Shown here: positions 49,034-60,611 of the stretch, in pieces | Numbering within the stretch: the first letter of the stretch is position 1 | How the letters are laid out: each line of letters starts with the position of its first letter | The notes under the pieces: model-generated | What the model was told of the DNA's origin: nothing | Databases searched by the model: none | What the model saw: the letters and a program-made list of their open reading frames with translations, nothing else | Made by a program: the position numbers and the translations under genes | Assembly (NCBI GenBank): GCA_003024785.1 | Contig: PUQB01000064.1 | Span: 310,001-374,000 of the forward strand | Direction of reading: 5' to 3' | Length of the DNA stretch: 64,000 bases | From: Selaginella tamariscina | Taxonomy: Eukaryota > Streptophyta > Lycopodiopsida > Selaginellales > Selaginellaceae

Positions 49034-50158
49034 CGGTACCGATTCCGAATGGTGACTTGATTCAAACCCCTGTAGTCCACAACCAAACGTAAACTCTCAT
49101 CCTTCTTCTTGACAAAGAAGATAGGCACTCCTGCAGGGGACTTTGAGTGACGAATGAAGCCGGATGCCAAGTCGTCCTCGATGTACTGATGAAGAACCTC
49201 CAACTCTGTGGGTGACAATGCATAAATCGGTTCGAATGGAGTCTTTCCTTCCGCAAGATCAATAGGACAGTCGTAGGACCTGTGAACAGGAAGAACTGCA
49301 GCCTTGTGCTTGTCAAAAACGTCCTTAAAGGTGATACTTGGATGGTAGGGAAGAAGGAAGAGAAGGAGAAGGAGTAGGAGAAGGAGATTGAAAAACAAGA
49401 GAGTCGGATACAGGAAAGGTAAAGAGGACGTAGGAGTTACTTGAAAGGCAAAAAGGTGGAAAGGAGCAGGATCAGTGGCGAGTTCATGCATGGTAGTGGT
49501 AAGAACTCGGAGAGGAGAAGGAGGGAGCTGTGACTGAAAAGAGGAAGGATCTTGGGGGTGGAACAGAAGCAGAGTAACAAAAGAGGCAGGATTGGAAAAA
49601 ACCTATGTGGATGTTGACGAGTGTACAGGATTGAAAGAATCCTGTACAAGATTAAAAGAATCCTGTACAGGAGTCCGTGGTTGCGCAGGAGTGGGGAAAG
49701 CCTGCGAATGTGCTGACGAATCAACAGGAGGTGGATCCTGTTGAGGAGGAACCTTCGACACTGATACAGCATTGGAAGAACCCTGTACAGGAAAACACAA
49801 ACTTACAGGAGTGGAGAGAGCCTGTGGATGTGCTGAGGAACTGACATGAGGTGAATCCTGTCGAGGAGGAGTCTTCAACACTGGTACAGGAACAGGCACG
49901 ATCAATCCTGTAGCTTGTACTGCCTCAGATACTAAGGATGTATCTGCACACAGGAAGGTACAGATTGATCCTAGCTGTCGAAGGAAAACGTGAGCGTCCT
50001 AACCTCCAGTCGATCTGCGATTTGCAACAACGAACCATGGCATGCCCAAATGATGGGAGTTGACCGAGTCTTGATCAAGTTGAAGGAAATTGAATAGTTG
50101 AATGTGCCATAACTGCAGGAGAGAGGTTCGGTAGCATGGGTAACTGCGCCAGAAGCAA

Positions 50159-51345
50159 TCAAACGCCCATCGGCCACCTTACAGGAACTGCACGCTTCAA
50201 CTTCACTACCGAAATGCCATGTTGAGTTGCAAAAGTGTCATCCATGAAGCATGCATTTGCACCAGTGTCTAACAAGGCAAACTCCATGAGCTCTCGATTA
50301 TTAAGATGAATGTGTACAGGAAACTTAAGTGATGGAATGGTATGAGCAGCACCAATGGAGCCTGCACCTACGTCCAACTTCGCGGCTCCTAGACGAAGTG
50401 GGCATTAAGTTTTTCGACTGAACTTCAGCTTCAACTTCACGTCTTGAACTTCCTGGCTTTAATAGGACATTCTGCCACCTTGTGTCCTGCTTCACCACAA
50501 TACAAGCATAGGTTCTCACTGCGGACGTTGCTTCTCAGCAGCGGAAAGAGAGCCATGTTTGGATTTCTCAACCTCCATAGGAACTACTCCAGAAGGTGGT
50601 GCAAGAACATGTACCACAGCTGCAGGATTGGTTTGCAGGAACTGCTGACGGATCTTTCCTGACGACGCTCAAACAACGGTTGTTGCAACGAACAGCTTGT
50701 TGCATGATCTCTGCTAATGTTTGGGCATCCGGTAACGTAAGGAGAAGGTCCTTCACGTTATCCCTCAACCCAAAACGGAAGTGTTCATCAATGCAGTCTC
50801 GTCCCATGGAATGTTTGTGCAAATTGCTGAAATTCGGATGCATAGACGGAAGTGGTCAGGATCCTTGAGTGAGCTTCTGTAACTTCGTGCATGCGAACGG
50901 CACTTATCAGGATCTCCAAAGCAGGCTTCAAAGGCAGCCACAAACCTTCAAAGTCTTCCATCAATGGGTCGTCACGCTCCAGCAAGGGGCAACCCAAGCC
51001 CATGGAGATCCACTTAGTAAGGATGCCAAAAGGCCAACCTTTTGTGCATCAGTCGAGTAGCGGCGTGGTTGCATGCGGATCAAGAGCCGGATCTGATTTA
51101 GGAAACCTTGGAAATCCGCACGATTGCCACCGAACTTTTCGAGCATGCTAATCTTCGGTTCCGAAGAAAAGTTCGATGAAGAAGGAACCACCGATGCCTA
51201 AGAGAGAGCCTGTGCAGCAGCCTTGGAGGATGCATCAACAGCTACATGTGCCGCATTGGTGGAACCTTACAGATCGGTGACCACTTAGCGCAAAGTGGCC
51301 AGCTCATGAAGCAACATTTGGTGCTCGCGTTGGAAGTACTCAAAT
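50159..51345 (-). pseudogene. gag and protease of chromovirus B
   Basis: The gag core (MLEKFGGNRADFQGFLNQIR...) is at 51191-50961. A CCHC zinc knuckle of form CX2CX4HX4C (LCLYCGEAGHKVAECP) is near 50460-50510. The aspartic protease LLDTGANACFMDDTF is near 50270-50225. Frames are interrupted. Confidence 0.75.
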
Positions 51346-52066
51346 CAGCCATGATCTATGAAAGAAAAGGAGGAAAACGAAGGAAAAGAATAAAAAAAAG
51401 TAACTGAGAAACTGAGAGCTATGAAAGTAGTTACTATCAAACTGTCAAGCCACGATCCAGGAACTAGGAAGAGAGCAAGAACAAGATAGGATCCGGAAGC
51501 AAGACAGGAAGGCAAGACAAGATCCAAGAACAAGACAGAACAGGATATGATCCGGGAACAAGACAGGAGCAGGACAGAATTCAGGAGCAGGACAGGAAAC
51601 AGGAGCGAGACAGGAAACAGGAGCGAGACAAGAGCAGGACAGGAAACAAGACAAGAACAAGACAAGACGAGATTGATCGTAGTAAGACTGGTGTTGATAG
51701 TAACTGATTGTACAACAATTAGGTTGGAGCTTTTATGCTCACAACTCCAAGAGCTAATCTAGGCATGAGTGCTAAAAGTGGTTGCATGCATGCAAAGTGA
51801 CTGCATGCATGCAGAGGTTAAGATGAGTCCACATGTCCCTTATCCTTTAGGCATATCCTGTGGCATATCCTGTAAGAATATCCTGCAACCGTATTCTGTA
51901 TCCGGAATCCCTGTAGGAATATCCTGTAGGAAAATCTTGCAACCCGTATTCTGTATCCAGAATCCTGTATCCTGTATCGGGTCGTGACAAAGGTGAGGGT
52001 AAAATATCACATGTGACCTCGTGAGGGTAAAAAGATTCCTGAGGTGAGGGCACATGTGAACCGCCT

Positions 52067-52816
52067 TTAAGCATTGGGGCGACTTTATGCAATTCTAGAT
52101 TTTCATATTCCAGGTATAATTTGCTCTTAATCATTCTCTTAACAATGCATCTATGTTTATAGATGGGATTCATGAGGATTTAAGGGGATTTTACAGTGAA
52201 GATGGGAATTTGCTCATGAAGATTGATACAAATCTGACTAGGTCTCTTTGGGTAGGCTTCCACATTGTTTAATTCTACACACACGTACATATGTTTTCAT
52301 GTTTGCCCGCATTCTTTGAGTTTGTATATTCATTTATTTGTACGCATATATATTAAATGTTTCTTTATATATGTTTTATGTGTGTATGTATGTGTATATT
52401 TATATATATATGTGTGTGTGTGTGTGTTTATATGTATATATATGTCAAACTAGAAATGAATAACATTATATACTACATATGTACAATAATTACACGAGAA
52501 ATATATTAGTGTGTGTGTGTATGTACATATATATGTATATATGAACACAACAAAATGCGTGTTTAGTGAACGTTTTTTAGCATGAACTTGTGGAATATTC
52601 TCTGTTACATGATTGTTACATATATTCATATATGTATATGTATGTAGTGTGTGTGTGTGTATGCATAAATGTGTGTGTGTGTTATTTATTTTCCATGTAT
52701 CCTAGCAGTTTTTTATTCTCTTTAATTCCACACACACACATATATATCTTTGTGTGAGTACCCATGTTGTTTCCATGTTTGCTCATTTTCTGAGTTTGTG
52801 TGCATGTGTATATTTA

Positions 52817-52865
<49 letters not shown>

Positions 52866-53457
52866 ATACACACACCTTATAAGATTATATGTATGTAGGT
52901 ATATTATTTATTCTCCATGTATCCCTTTTTCTCTTCAATTCCACACACACACACATATATATATCTTTGTGTGGGTGCCCATGTGTTTCCATGTTCGCTG
53001 CATTCTCTAAGTTTATGTTATTTCTCTACATGTATTATATGTTTTTTTTGTGTATGTATGTATATATACACATACACGTTACGGGATTCTATGCAGGATT
53101 ACTTAAAGCTTGGAAAAAAAACTTGAAAGAGAAAGAAAAGTGGAAAATTAATGATTTAATATTTTGTTATTTATTTTAATTAAGGAAAGTTTAGAGTTTT
53201 TATTAAGTATAAATAATCACAATATGAAATTAAGTTAAAAACAATTGCATGTAAATACAACGCAAAAAAACTTAAAAAGAAGTAAATAAACTATATAAAA
53301 AACAATATAATATTACAAGGTATAATTACAAGTTAAGAAAACAAACCCATGTTCGGCCCCTAATATGTTAACTATTTTTTTACAAAAACAAGGGCTTGTT
53401 TTTTAAAGATGTTTTTTACCCTAAAAATAACAAAAACTAGGGGTTTACATTTTCTGG
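52067..53457. other. Microsatellite-rich spacer with a three-fold direct repeat
   Basis: The repeats start near 52268, 52722 and 52937. Each has TTYAATTCYACACACACA, then about 30-40 bp later CATGTTTGC and TTTGAGTTTGTRT-like sequence, then TA/TG-rich tracts. Coding-like sequence at 52159-52253 (DGIHEDLRGFYSEDGNLL...) follows a TATAG and ends at a GTAGGC, perhaps an isolated exon. Open frames over the CA/TA tracts are spurious. Confidence 0.5.
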
Positions 53458-53861
53458 TGTGACAGAGATTAATTTGATAGTAACCATGATTAATTTAATG
53501 TACTTCCTGTTTATTTTAAAATATGACAAAATCGATTCCAGAATCCCCCTGCGCATCTCATCTCCTCCTCTTGTCTTTAATGTCACCTCAATACCACATG
53601 TGAATATAAAAATCATAAGTTCTCGATGTTCGAATATATTAGATTTTATTTTAATTTTTACCCAAAATCTAAAGACGACTCTATATTAATGGTTGAATCA
53701 TTTTGTTTGATTAAGCCACCTTTTCTGCATAGTATTATAGTACGAATACAATTTTATAAAAATGCCACACACTTATATAAACCCGAATATACAAATACAT
53801 TATTAAAACTTTACAGGGTCTATAAATATTTTTCTCTAAAATGGTTAGACTAATTAGATGG

Positions 53862-56800
53862 CGGGATTAATCTCACCAAGCTTAAAAAGAAGAGGAATTA
53901 TAATATACAAATAATCATGTACATATAAGTACATGTGTGTATGAGAGAGAGAAATAAAAAACTTATATATACTAATACACTAGTATATTCACATACACTT
54001 TTTATCGTCTCAGAAAAAAGTGGGCGGGATTAAGTGTCCAAAACTCACAATTATGATAGTGCAAAAAACGCACATTATTTGGTTCTAGCACTACCACAAA
54101 TGTGAGCTATAGACAATTTTACAGGGTTTATTGGGTTTCACTCAAAATATATAATATAATTATAGTAATAAAAAAAATAAAGAACTTATGTATACTAATA
54201 CACATATACATTCACATACAGGGTGGCGAGATTAATTTCGCCCACCATTTTTAAGAGTCAAGAAAGGGATGGCAGGATTAATCCCGCCACCGCTTCCCTA
54301 CCTTCTTGAATTTATGTGTGTGAGAGATAGATATATAGAAATTGTAATATACAGATACATACATATCTATAAATACATGTGTGTGAGAGAGAGAGAGATA
54401 AATGAATTATAATATACAGATCACACATGTACATATAAATACAGGTGTGTGTGTGTGTGTGAAAGAGAGATAAAGAACTTATATATATTTATACACATGT
54501 ACATTCACATATAGGGTGGTGGGATTAATCCCGCCACCCTTTTTCGTCTCGGAGAGAAGTTAGTAGGATTAATCTCACCCACCATTCTAGGAGACAAGGA
54601 AGGGGTGGCATGATTAATCCCGCCACCACAACCATGCCTCCTAGAACGTGTGTGTGAAAGAGAGAGATAAAGGAATTATATGTATACATACACATGCACA
54701 TATAAATAGAGATAAAGAACCTATATATACTAATATGCAGGTATTTCACATATAATGTGGCAAGATTCATCTCGCCACCCTTCTCCATCTCAGAGAGTGG
54801 TGGGAAAGGGTGGCGGAATTAATCCAGCCACCCCTTTTAGGAGGTAAGGAAGGGCTGGCGGAATTAATTCGGCCACCCTTCTCTACCTCAGAGTGTGGTG
54901 GGCAAGATTAATCCCGCCCACCAAGCAGGGAAGGGGTGGCGGATTAATCCTGCCACCACTTCTTTGCCTCAAGCATGTGTGTGTGTGACAAAAAGAGAAA
55001 TATAAAGAACTTATAAAATACAAATAAACATGTAATATACATACAGTTGTGTGTGTGTGTGAGAGAGAGAAAGAAATTACATATATACATACACATACAT
55101 ATACATTCAAGAGTGTGTGTTTGAGAGAGAGATAAAGTAATTATATATATATATATATATATAAATACATAAATACATAAGTACATACACATATAGTTTG
55201 TGTCATAGTTCTAACCTGGTGGGTTGACTACCTGGGTAAAGATTGTGGGATATATAAGCAAAAAGACTCAAGCATAACTAGGTTATCATGATCATGGGCC
55301 CTCTCATAAACACCAATTGGCCCTTTGCCTAGTTGGTATAAGGGGAGAGGGAAAGGTTGTGATAGTTTGTGTGTGTGTGTAAGAAATAAATAAATAATTT
55401 ATATTATATAGATACACATATATAAAGAACTTATATATACTAATATGTAAGTACATTCACATACAGTGTGGTGAGATTAATCTCACCACCCTTTTCCATC
55501 TTAAAGAGTGGTGGGAAAGGGTGGCGAGATTAATTCGGCCACCCCTTCTAGGAGGCAGGGAAGGGGTGGCAAGATTAATCCAGCCACCCTTCTAAGAGGC
55601 AAGGAAGGGGTGGCGGGATTAATCTCTAAGATGAAGAAGGGTGGTGAGATTAATCCTACCACACTGTATGTGAATGTATCTGCATATTAATATATATAAG
55701 TTATTTATATGTGTGTATTTATATAATATAATTTATTTATTTATTTCTTACACACACACACAAACTGTATGTGTATGTACCTATGTATTTGTATATATAT
55801 AATTACTTTATCTCTCTCTCAAACACACACTCTTGAATGTATATGTATGTGTGTATTTGTATATATATAATTTCTTTATCTTTCTCTCTCACACACACAC
55901 AACTATATGTATATATACATGTTTAATTGTATTTTATAAGTTCTTTATATTTCTCTTTTTGTCACACACACACAACATGCTTGAGGCAAGGAAGTGGTGG
56001 CAGGATTAATCTTGCCACCCCTTCCTTGCCTGGTGGGCGGGATTAATCTTGCCACCACTCTCTGAGACAAAGGAGGGTGGCCAAATTAATTCTGCCACCC
56101 CTTCCCTACCTCTTAAAAGGGTGGCCGGATTAATCTTGCCACCCCTTTCCTACCTCCTAGAAGGGTGGCTGGATTAATTTCGCCACCCCTTCCCTACCTC
56201 TTAAAAGGGTGGCCAGATTAATCTCACCACCCCTTCCCTACCTCTTAGAAGGGGTGGTTGAATTAATCCTGCCACACTATATGTAAATATACCTACATAT
56301 TAGTATATATAAGTTCTTTATCTCTTTTTCACTCACACATGTATTTATATGTGCATGTGTATTTGTACATATAATTCCTTTATCTCTCTCTCTCACACAC
56401 ACACATTCTAGGTGGCATGGTTGTGGTGGCGGGATTAATCATGCCACCCCTTCCTTGCCTCTTAGAATGGTGGGCGAGATTAATCTTGCCAACTTCTCTC
56501 TGAGACGGAAAAGGGTGGTGAAATTAATCTTGCCACCCTATATGTGAATGTACCTATGTATAAGTATATATAAGTTCTTTATTCTCTTTCACACACACAC
56601 ACATGTATTTATTGTACATATGTATATATATATTATAATTCATTTATCTTTTTCACACACACACACATGTATTTATATATATGTATATATCTGTATATTA
56701 TATATTTCTATATATCTTTCTCTCACACACATAAATTCAAGGAGGCAGGGAAGCGATGGCGGGATTAATCATGCCACCCCTTCCTTGCCTCTTAAAAATG

Positions 56801-57237
56801 CTGAGCAAGATTAATCTCGCCACCTTATATGTGAATGTACATATGTATTAATATATATAAGTTCTTTATCTCCTCTTATTACTTCTATAATCTTATTATA
56901 ATATTTTAAGTAAAAGCTAATAAACCCTGTAAATTGTCCAAAGCTCACATTTGTGGTAATGCTAAAACTGAATGATGTGCATTTTTTTGTACTATCATAA
57001 ATATGAGCTTTGAACACTTAATCCCACCCACTTCTCTCTGAGATGATGAAGGGCCTATGTGAATGTACCAGTGTATTAGTATATATAAGTTTTTTATCTC
57101 TCTCTCACACACGCCTTTACTTATATGTACATATTTATTTGTATATTATAATTCCTCCACTTTTCAAGCCTGGTGAAATTAATCATGCCAAGACGATTAC
57201 TCTTCTAATCGGACTTGGCGGGATTAATCTCGCCATA
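53862..57237. repeat. Family of ~26-bp GGATTAATCC palindromes (about 30 copies)
   Basis: Examples: 54515 (GGTGGTGGGATTAATCCCGC), 54605, 54812, 55470 (GTGGTGAGATTAATCTCACC), 55996, 56118, 56425 and 57215. The central ATTAAT is almost invariant. The flanking G/C arms vary but usually keep self-complementarity. A further half-degenerate copy is at 58346 (TTGGCGGGATTTATCCCACC). Confidence 0.9.
55193..55372. mobile_element. Small insertion (158 bp) flanked by 11-bp direct repeats
   Basis: 55204-55361 interrupts one arm of the foldback element and has no counterpart in the other arm. It is flanked by identical ATAGTTTGTGT (55193-55203 and 55362-55372). A long, perfect duplication and small size are SINE-like. 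GCCTAGTTGGTATAAGG vaguely resembles a tRNA A-box region, but no B box or tail is clear. Confidence 0.5.
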
Positions 57238-57454
57238 TAATTAGTCTGACCACTTCAAAGAAAAATATTTATAGACCCTGAAATGTTTATGAGAACTTAT
57301 GATTTTTATATTCACATGTGGCATTGAAGTGACACTAAAGACAAGGAGGAGATGAGATGGGTAGGGGATTCTGAAATTAACTTGGCCATACTTCAAAATA
57401 AACAGAAAGCACATTAGATCAACCATAATTGCTGTCAAATTAATCTATGTCACA

Positions 57455-58320
57455 TCACATGGGCAAACAAAACAATGAAAAGTAAATTCAATAGTCAAGC
57501 ACTCGAGAGTAAGCTGCGAACCAAGATTGAACGATGCTCACAATATATATCTTGTTTTATTTAATGTAACGTTCTCAAATCTGAAGGATGCCATATGCGA
57601 TTACGATATTCACGTTTTCACTAATGATGTCGACTATGGAATTTTTCTTCAATTAAACGAAAACCCATTTATGAAGGGGATTCAACTAGATGTCTTCTTT
57701 GAGGATTTGAATACCCATCAAGTAAGTGTATTCATAACATATATTTCTTCATGTTACAGAAGATTCATGAATGAAGCAATTGTCCTAACTCTTATTGAAG
57801 AGAACACAACAACATTATTAGGGAGATTGAAAAAGTAACTCGGTCCCAAGTTCTTTCCAATATTTAAAGGCAGCCTCTACTAAGCAAATTGAACGTTATC
57901 ATAATGATATGTTTATCTAATGGTTAAACCAATCAAAAGTCAAGAACACTAGAACAGCTACAGTCGGGATTCACATATCTTAATTCTGACTGTAAAAGAA
58001 AGTCTTATGTCGTTCTATTAGCTACACCATTGCCATCCCATGCTGCGATAAGCCATAAGGAAATGATGTTGAATGACAAAATTTATGAGTGTAGGGTTGC
58101 AACGTTAACCCCAACGTCAATTATAGGCCACTCAACTAGGAACATGTAGCTGAGCTCATGGAAAAGATAAATGACAACAATTTGTATACCGTTCCACATA
58201 ATGTCGTTTTGTGTCCATAGTATAAAAGAAAGAAAGGGACTGAGATAGTGTGGGTGACAATACTAGAACAAATTGTGAAGATTTAGATGAAGTGTAAAAA
58301 ACCAATAAAGTACTACATCA
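57455..58320 (+). pseudogene. Second copy of the unidentified gene family
   Basis: Plus-strand sequence homologous to 44480-43750 (minus): DAHNIYLVLFNVTF, HVFTNDVDYGIFLQLNENPF, YISSCYRRFMNEAIVL, then KRKSYVVLLATPLPSHAAIS and ELMEKINDNNLYTVP. About 30-60 bases are missing relative to the other copy, and stops break the frame. The foldback element inserted right at its upstream border. Function is unknown. Confidence 0.5.
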
Positions 58321-58449
58321 TAATACTGAATAAGAAAAATTCTTGGCGGGATTTATCCCACCAGAATAATAATCTTCTAATTAATCCATGTCTAAAAAGC
58401 TGAAGAAATTGCAATAACTGATTTTGCCCAAGTGGGTGAAAAAGAAACA

Positions 58450-59224
58450 TCCTTCCTGATGATGCTAATTTTCAACTATTGGGCCCTTATAAGATTGCGC
58501 CTGAGGTCAATCCTATAGCTTTCTGATTAGAGCTACCATATATTGTAAAACTTTATCATGTGTTTTACACCTTTTTGTTGGAACCGTATCATCTTTCTTA
58601 TCTTTATGGTTGTGCTTCTTTTCCCATTAACAATGAACCTAAGTATGAAGTTGTAGCCATCTTTGATTCTCGTCTTCATTGCTGCTAACTTCAATACTTA
58701 ATGGATTGAAAAGGTTATTTGCCTACCGATCGCACTTGAAAACATGCACTTAATTTTGCTACCTTCCATCAACGTTATCTTGTTAAACCAGGTCCCAGAA
58801 CTTATAGAACTCGTCCTTAAGGAAAAGGTGCTGTCACGACCCAATATAGAATACAGGATATGCTTACAAAATATAACTTATAAGATATAGAATATAGGAT
58901 ATGGGATATAAAATATGCTTATAAGATATACCTACAGAATATGCCTACAGGATAAGAGACATTATTTTTAGCTCATGCCTAGATTAATTCTTAGAGTATC
59001 ATTTTTAGCTTATGCTTAGATTAGTTCTTGGAGTTGTGAGTATAAAAGCTCCAACCTAATTGTTGTACAATTAGTTATTATCAACACTAATCATTTTACG
59101 ATCATTCTTGTTATGTTCTTTATTCTTATTTTCTTGTTCCTTATTCTTATTTTGTTCCTTACTCTTGCTTTACTCTTGAGTCAACCTCCTTGTTTTTATC
59201 CTGTTCTTGGGTCATGACTTAATA
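58450..59224 (+). mobile_element. Chromovirus 3' fragment with LTR
   Basis: Degenerate chromodomain-region sequence (about 58450-58820; GPYKIAPEVNP-like coding, then DRT.E). A purine tract and LTR 58832-59224 follow, starting TGTCACGACCCAATA and ending GGGTCATGACTTAATA. It is 5' truncated, old and AT-shifted. Confidence 0.8.
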
Positions 59225-60611
59225 CAAATGAGAAAAAAACATAATGAATATGAGAAGGTGGCTCAAGCTAAGAAATATGAAAGGGTTGGGAAAGAAAGAA
59301 AGGCAAAGAAAGATAATCAAATGGCAGATTTACTGAGTGACACTTACTATATGATATCTCCGACTCATTTGCATAATTATTCTTAAAGAACTTGAGTTCA
59401 AACTCCTCATCAGAATTAGGAATCCACTCAAGTTCATACACATCATCTTTTCACAAGTTCAATTCTTGAACATTCTTTAAAAATTAAACTACATCATCTA
59501 TAACTCTCTAATTGATATCACAATTTAATTCCACATTAATGAAATATGATAAAACACCAATTATGTAATCATATCTTATAGAAATTAACGACGACAATAC
59601 ATCAAGGATGGCAACATTAACATAATCACACTTCATAACACCAAAAATTCGATCTAAATAAGGCATAGTCACATAAATAACATTGTCAAATGATATCAAT
59701 GATGCATATATACAACCTTGGACAAACCACTCCTCAATCGATCATGACATGGCATGGTAAAAAAAGAGAATGCAAAGAAAAATCAAAAAAAGAAAAATAA
59801 ATTTGCTAGTTAAAAACTAGATGTAATAAAAAACTAGAACAAATTTAGATATACAAGAGAAGAAAGAAATAAAACTCAAAGCACAATCCTAAACATTAAA
59901 TAAAACACTACCCTCACCTCCACATTGCACCTCCACCAATCAAGATATGATAATAAATATATTAATTAGGGTGTAGACCCTTGCTTATATACAAGAATGA
60001 ATGAATCAAATTTAATCCCAATTAAAAAATGAATGGACCAAATTCAGTCTCAATTAGATAGTTCATATGCTATACTATTATAATTAATGTATTACCTAAT
60101 AAAATAATATTATGTATATACACCACATGTATTTAAGAATCTCACATGTTCTATTTAGTTATAAATATGTTTTTTATTTATATAGATATCCACCACACAG
60201 CAAATATGCTTTCCCTCCATGTGTTTTCAATATATTAAATACATACTTTGTATGTTCATATTTATATAAATATTTATGCAAAATGTATTTCAACTTTAAA
60301 TATACAAACTCGTATGTAAGAAATATATGCAACTTAAAGACATACATGTGATATGTGAAGGTACAATGTAATGCATATATGAATACAGGTTACAAATGAT
60401 ATTACTGTTATACAAACATAATAACTTCTCATATGACCGTCCTCCTATATATGTTAGATGCAATGTAGAATTTGAATTTCAAAAAAACTTCTTACCGCGG
60501 ACGACCGAGGTTCGATCCACAGCAACGGCAAAGGGTTTTTAACAGTCGTGACCTTTATTTGGGATAGAGTCAGGCAATACTTGCTTTTTGTTTTTTTACG
60601 ACCTGTAAATC
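59225..60611. other. AT-rich intergenic, with dispersed repeat copy 2
   Basis: No gene is seen. 59961-60124 repeats 8141-8270. Short frames here lack any domain. The 3' UTR of the SWP73 gene should lie at about 60611 and below. Confidence 0.5.
59961..60124 (+). repeat. Dispersed repeat, copy 2
   Basis: Similar to 8141-8270, same orientation, with an internal extra segment carrying a second partial GAATGAATGRACCAAATT. Confidence 0.65.

Larger units (their letters stand above)
45859..51994 (-). mobile_element. Ty3/gypsy chromovirus copy B, minus strand, complete structure
   Basis: 45864-51989 with AAGGT duplications (45859-45863 and 51990-51994). In element orientation the 5' LTR is 51989-51443, gag at about 51350-50440, protease at about 50377-50159, RT at about 49490-48353, RNase H at about 48281-48050, integrase at about 47960-47010, chromodomain at about 46770-46500, purine tract 46492-46479 and 3' LTR 46478-45864. 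The total is about 6.1 kb. All domains are present, but the frame is broken at many places. It is the best local reference for the family. Confidence 0.9.
45513..52066. mobile_element. Small TIR element (MITE-like), split by a chromovirus
   Basis: The left end AGGCAGTTTACATGTGCCCT (45513 onward) is the inverted complement of the right end (AGGGCACATGTGAACCGCCT, to 52066), giving TIRs of about 25 bp. The flanks CTAAG (left) and TTAAG (right) look like a 4-5 bp target duplication. Without the chromovirus (45864-51989) and one AAGGT copy, the element is about 425 bp, AT-rich and non-coding. Confidence 0.6.
53458..57454. mobile_element. Foldback element: 4-kb imperfect inverted repeat packed with short palindromes
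   Basis: 53465-57447 reads as its own reverse complement over most of its length, with the axis near 55,560. Matched arm pairs include 53465-53640 with 57280-57447, 54015-54165 with 56885-57025, and 55360-55500 with 55630-55770. The near-palindromic heptamer TGTGACA/TGTCACA flanks it (53458-53464 and 57448-57454). Arms consist of GT/GA microsatellites, a TAAAGAACTTATATATACTA block and about 30 copies of a palindrome near GGGTGGCGGGATTAATCCCG + CCACCC. No protein is encoded. It resembles foldback or long-TIR (Mutator-type) elements; the class is inferred. Confidence 0.75.

Noticed and set aside
52265-53179. Open frames rich in Tyr, Ile, Cys and Val over CA/TA repeats
   Set aside because: They follow dinucleotide repeats read in several frames; no protein domain is seen.
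55204-55361. A tRNA gene in the 158-bp insert
   Set aside because: Only a weak A-box-like GCCTAGTTGG is present; no B box and no cloverleaf could be drawn.
53862-57237. The palindrome array as a CRISPR array
   Set aside because: Spacing is irregular, intervening sequence is microsatellite rather than unique spacers, and the host is a plant.
59508-59699. 63-codon minus-strand frame as a gene
   Set aside because: Short, AT-driven, no domain, and no supporting splice or promoter context.
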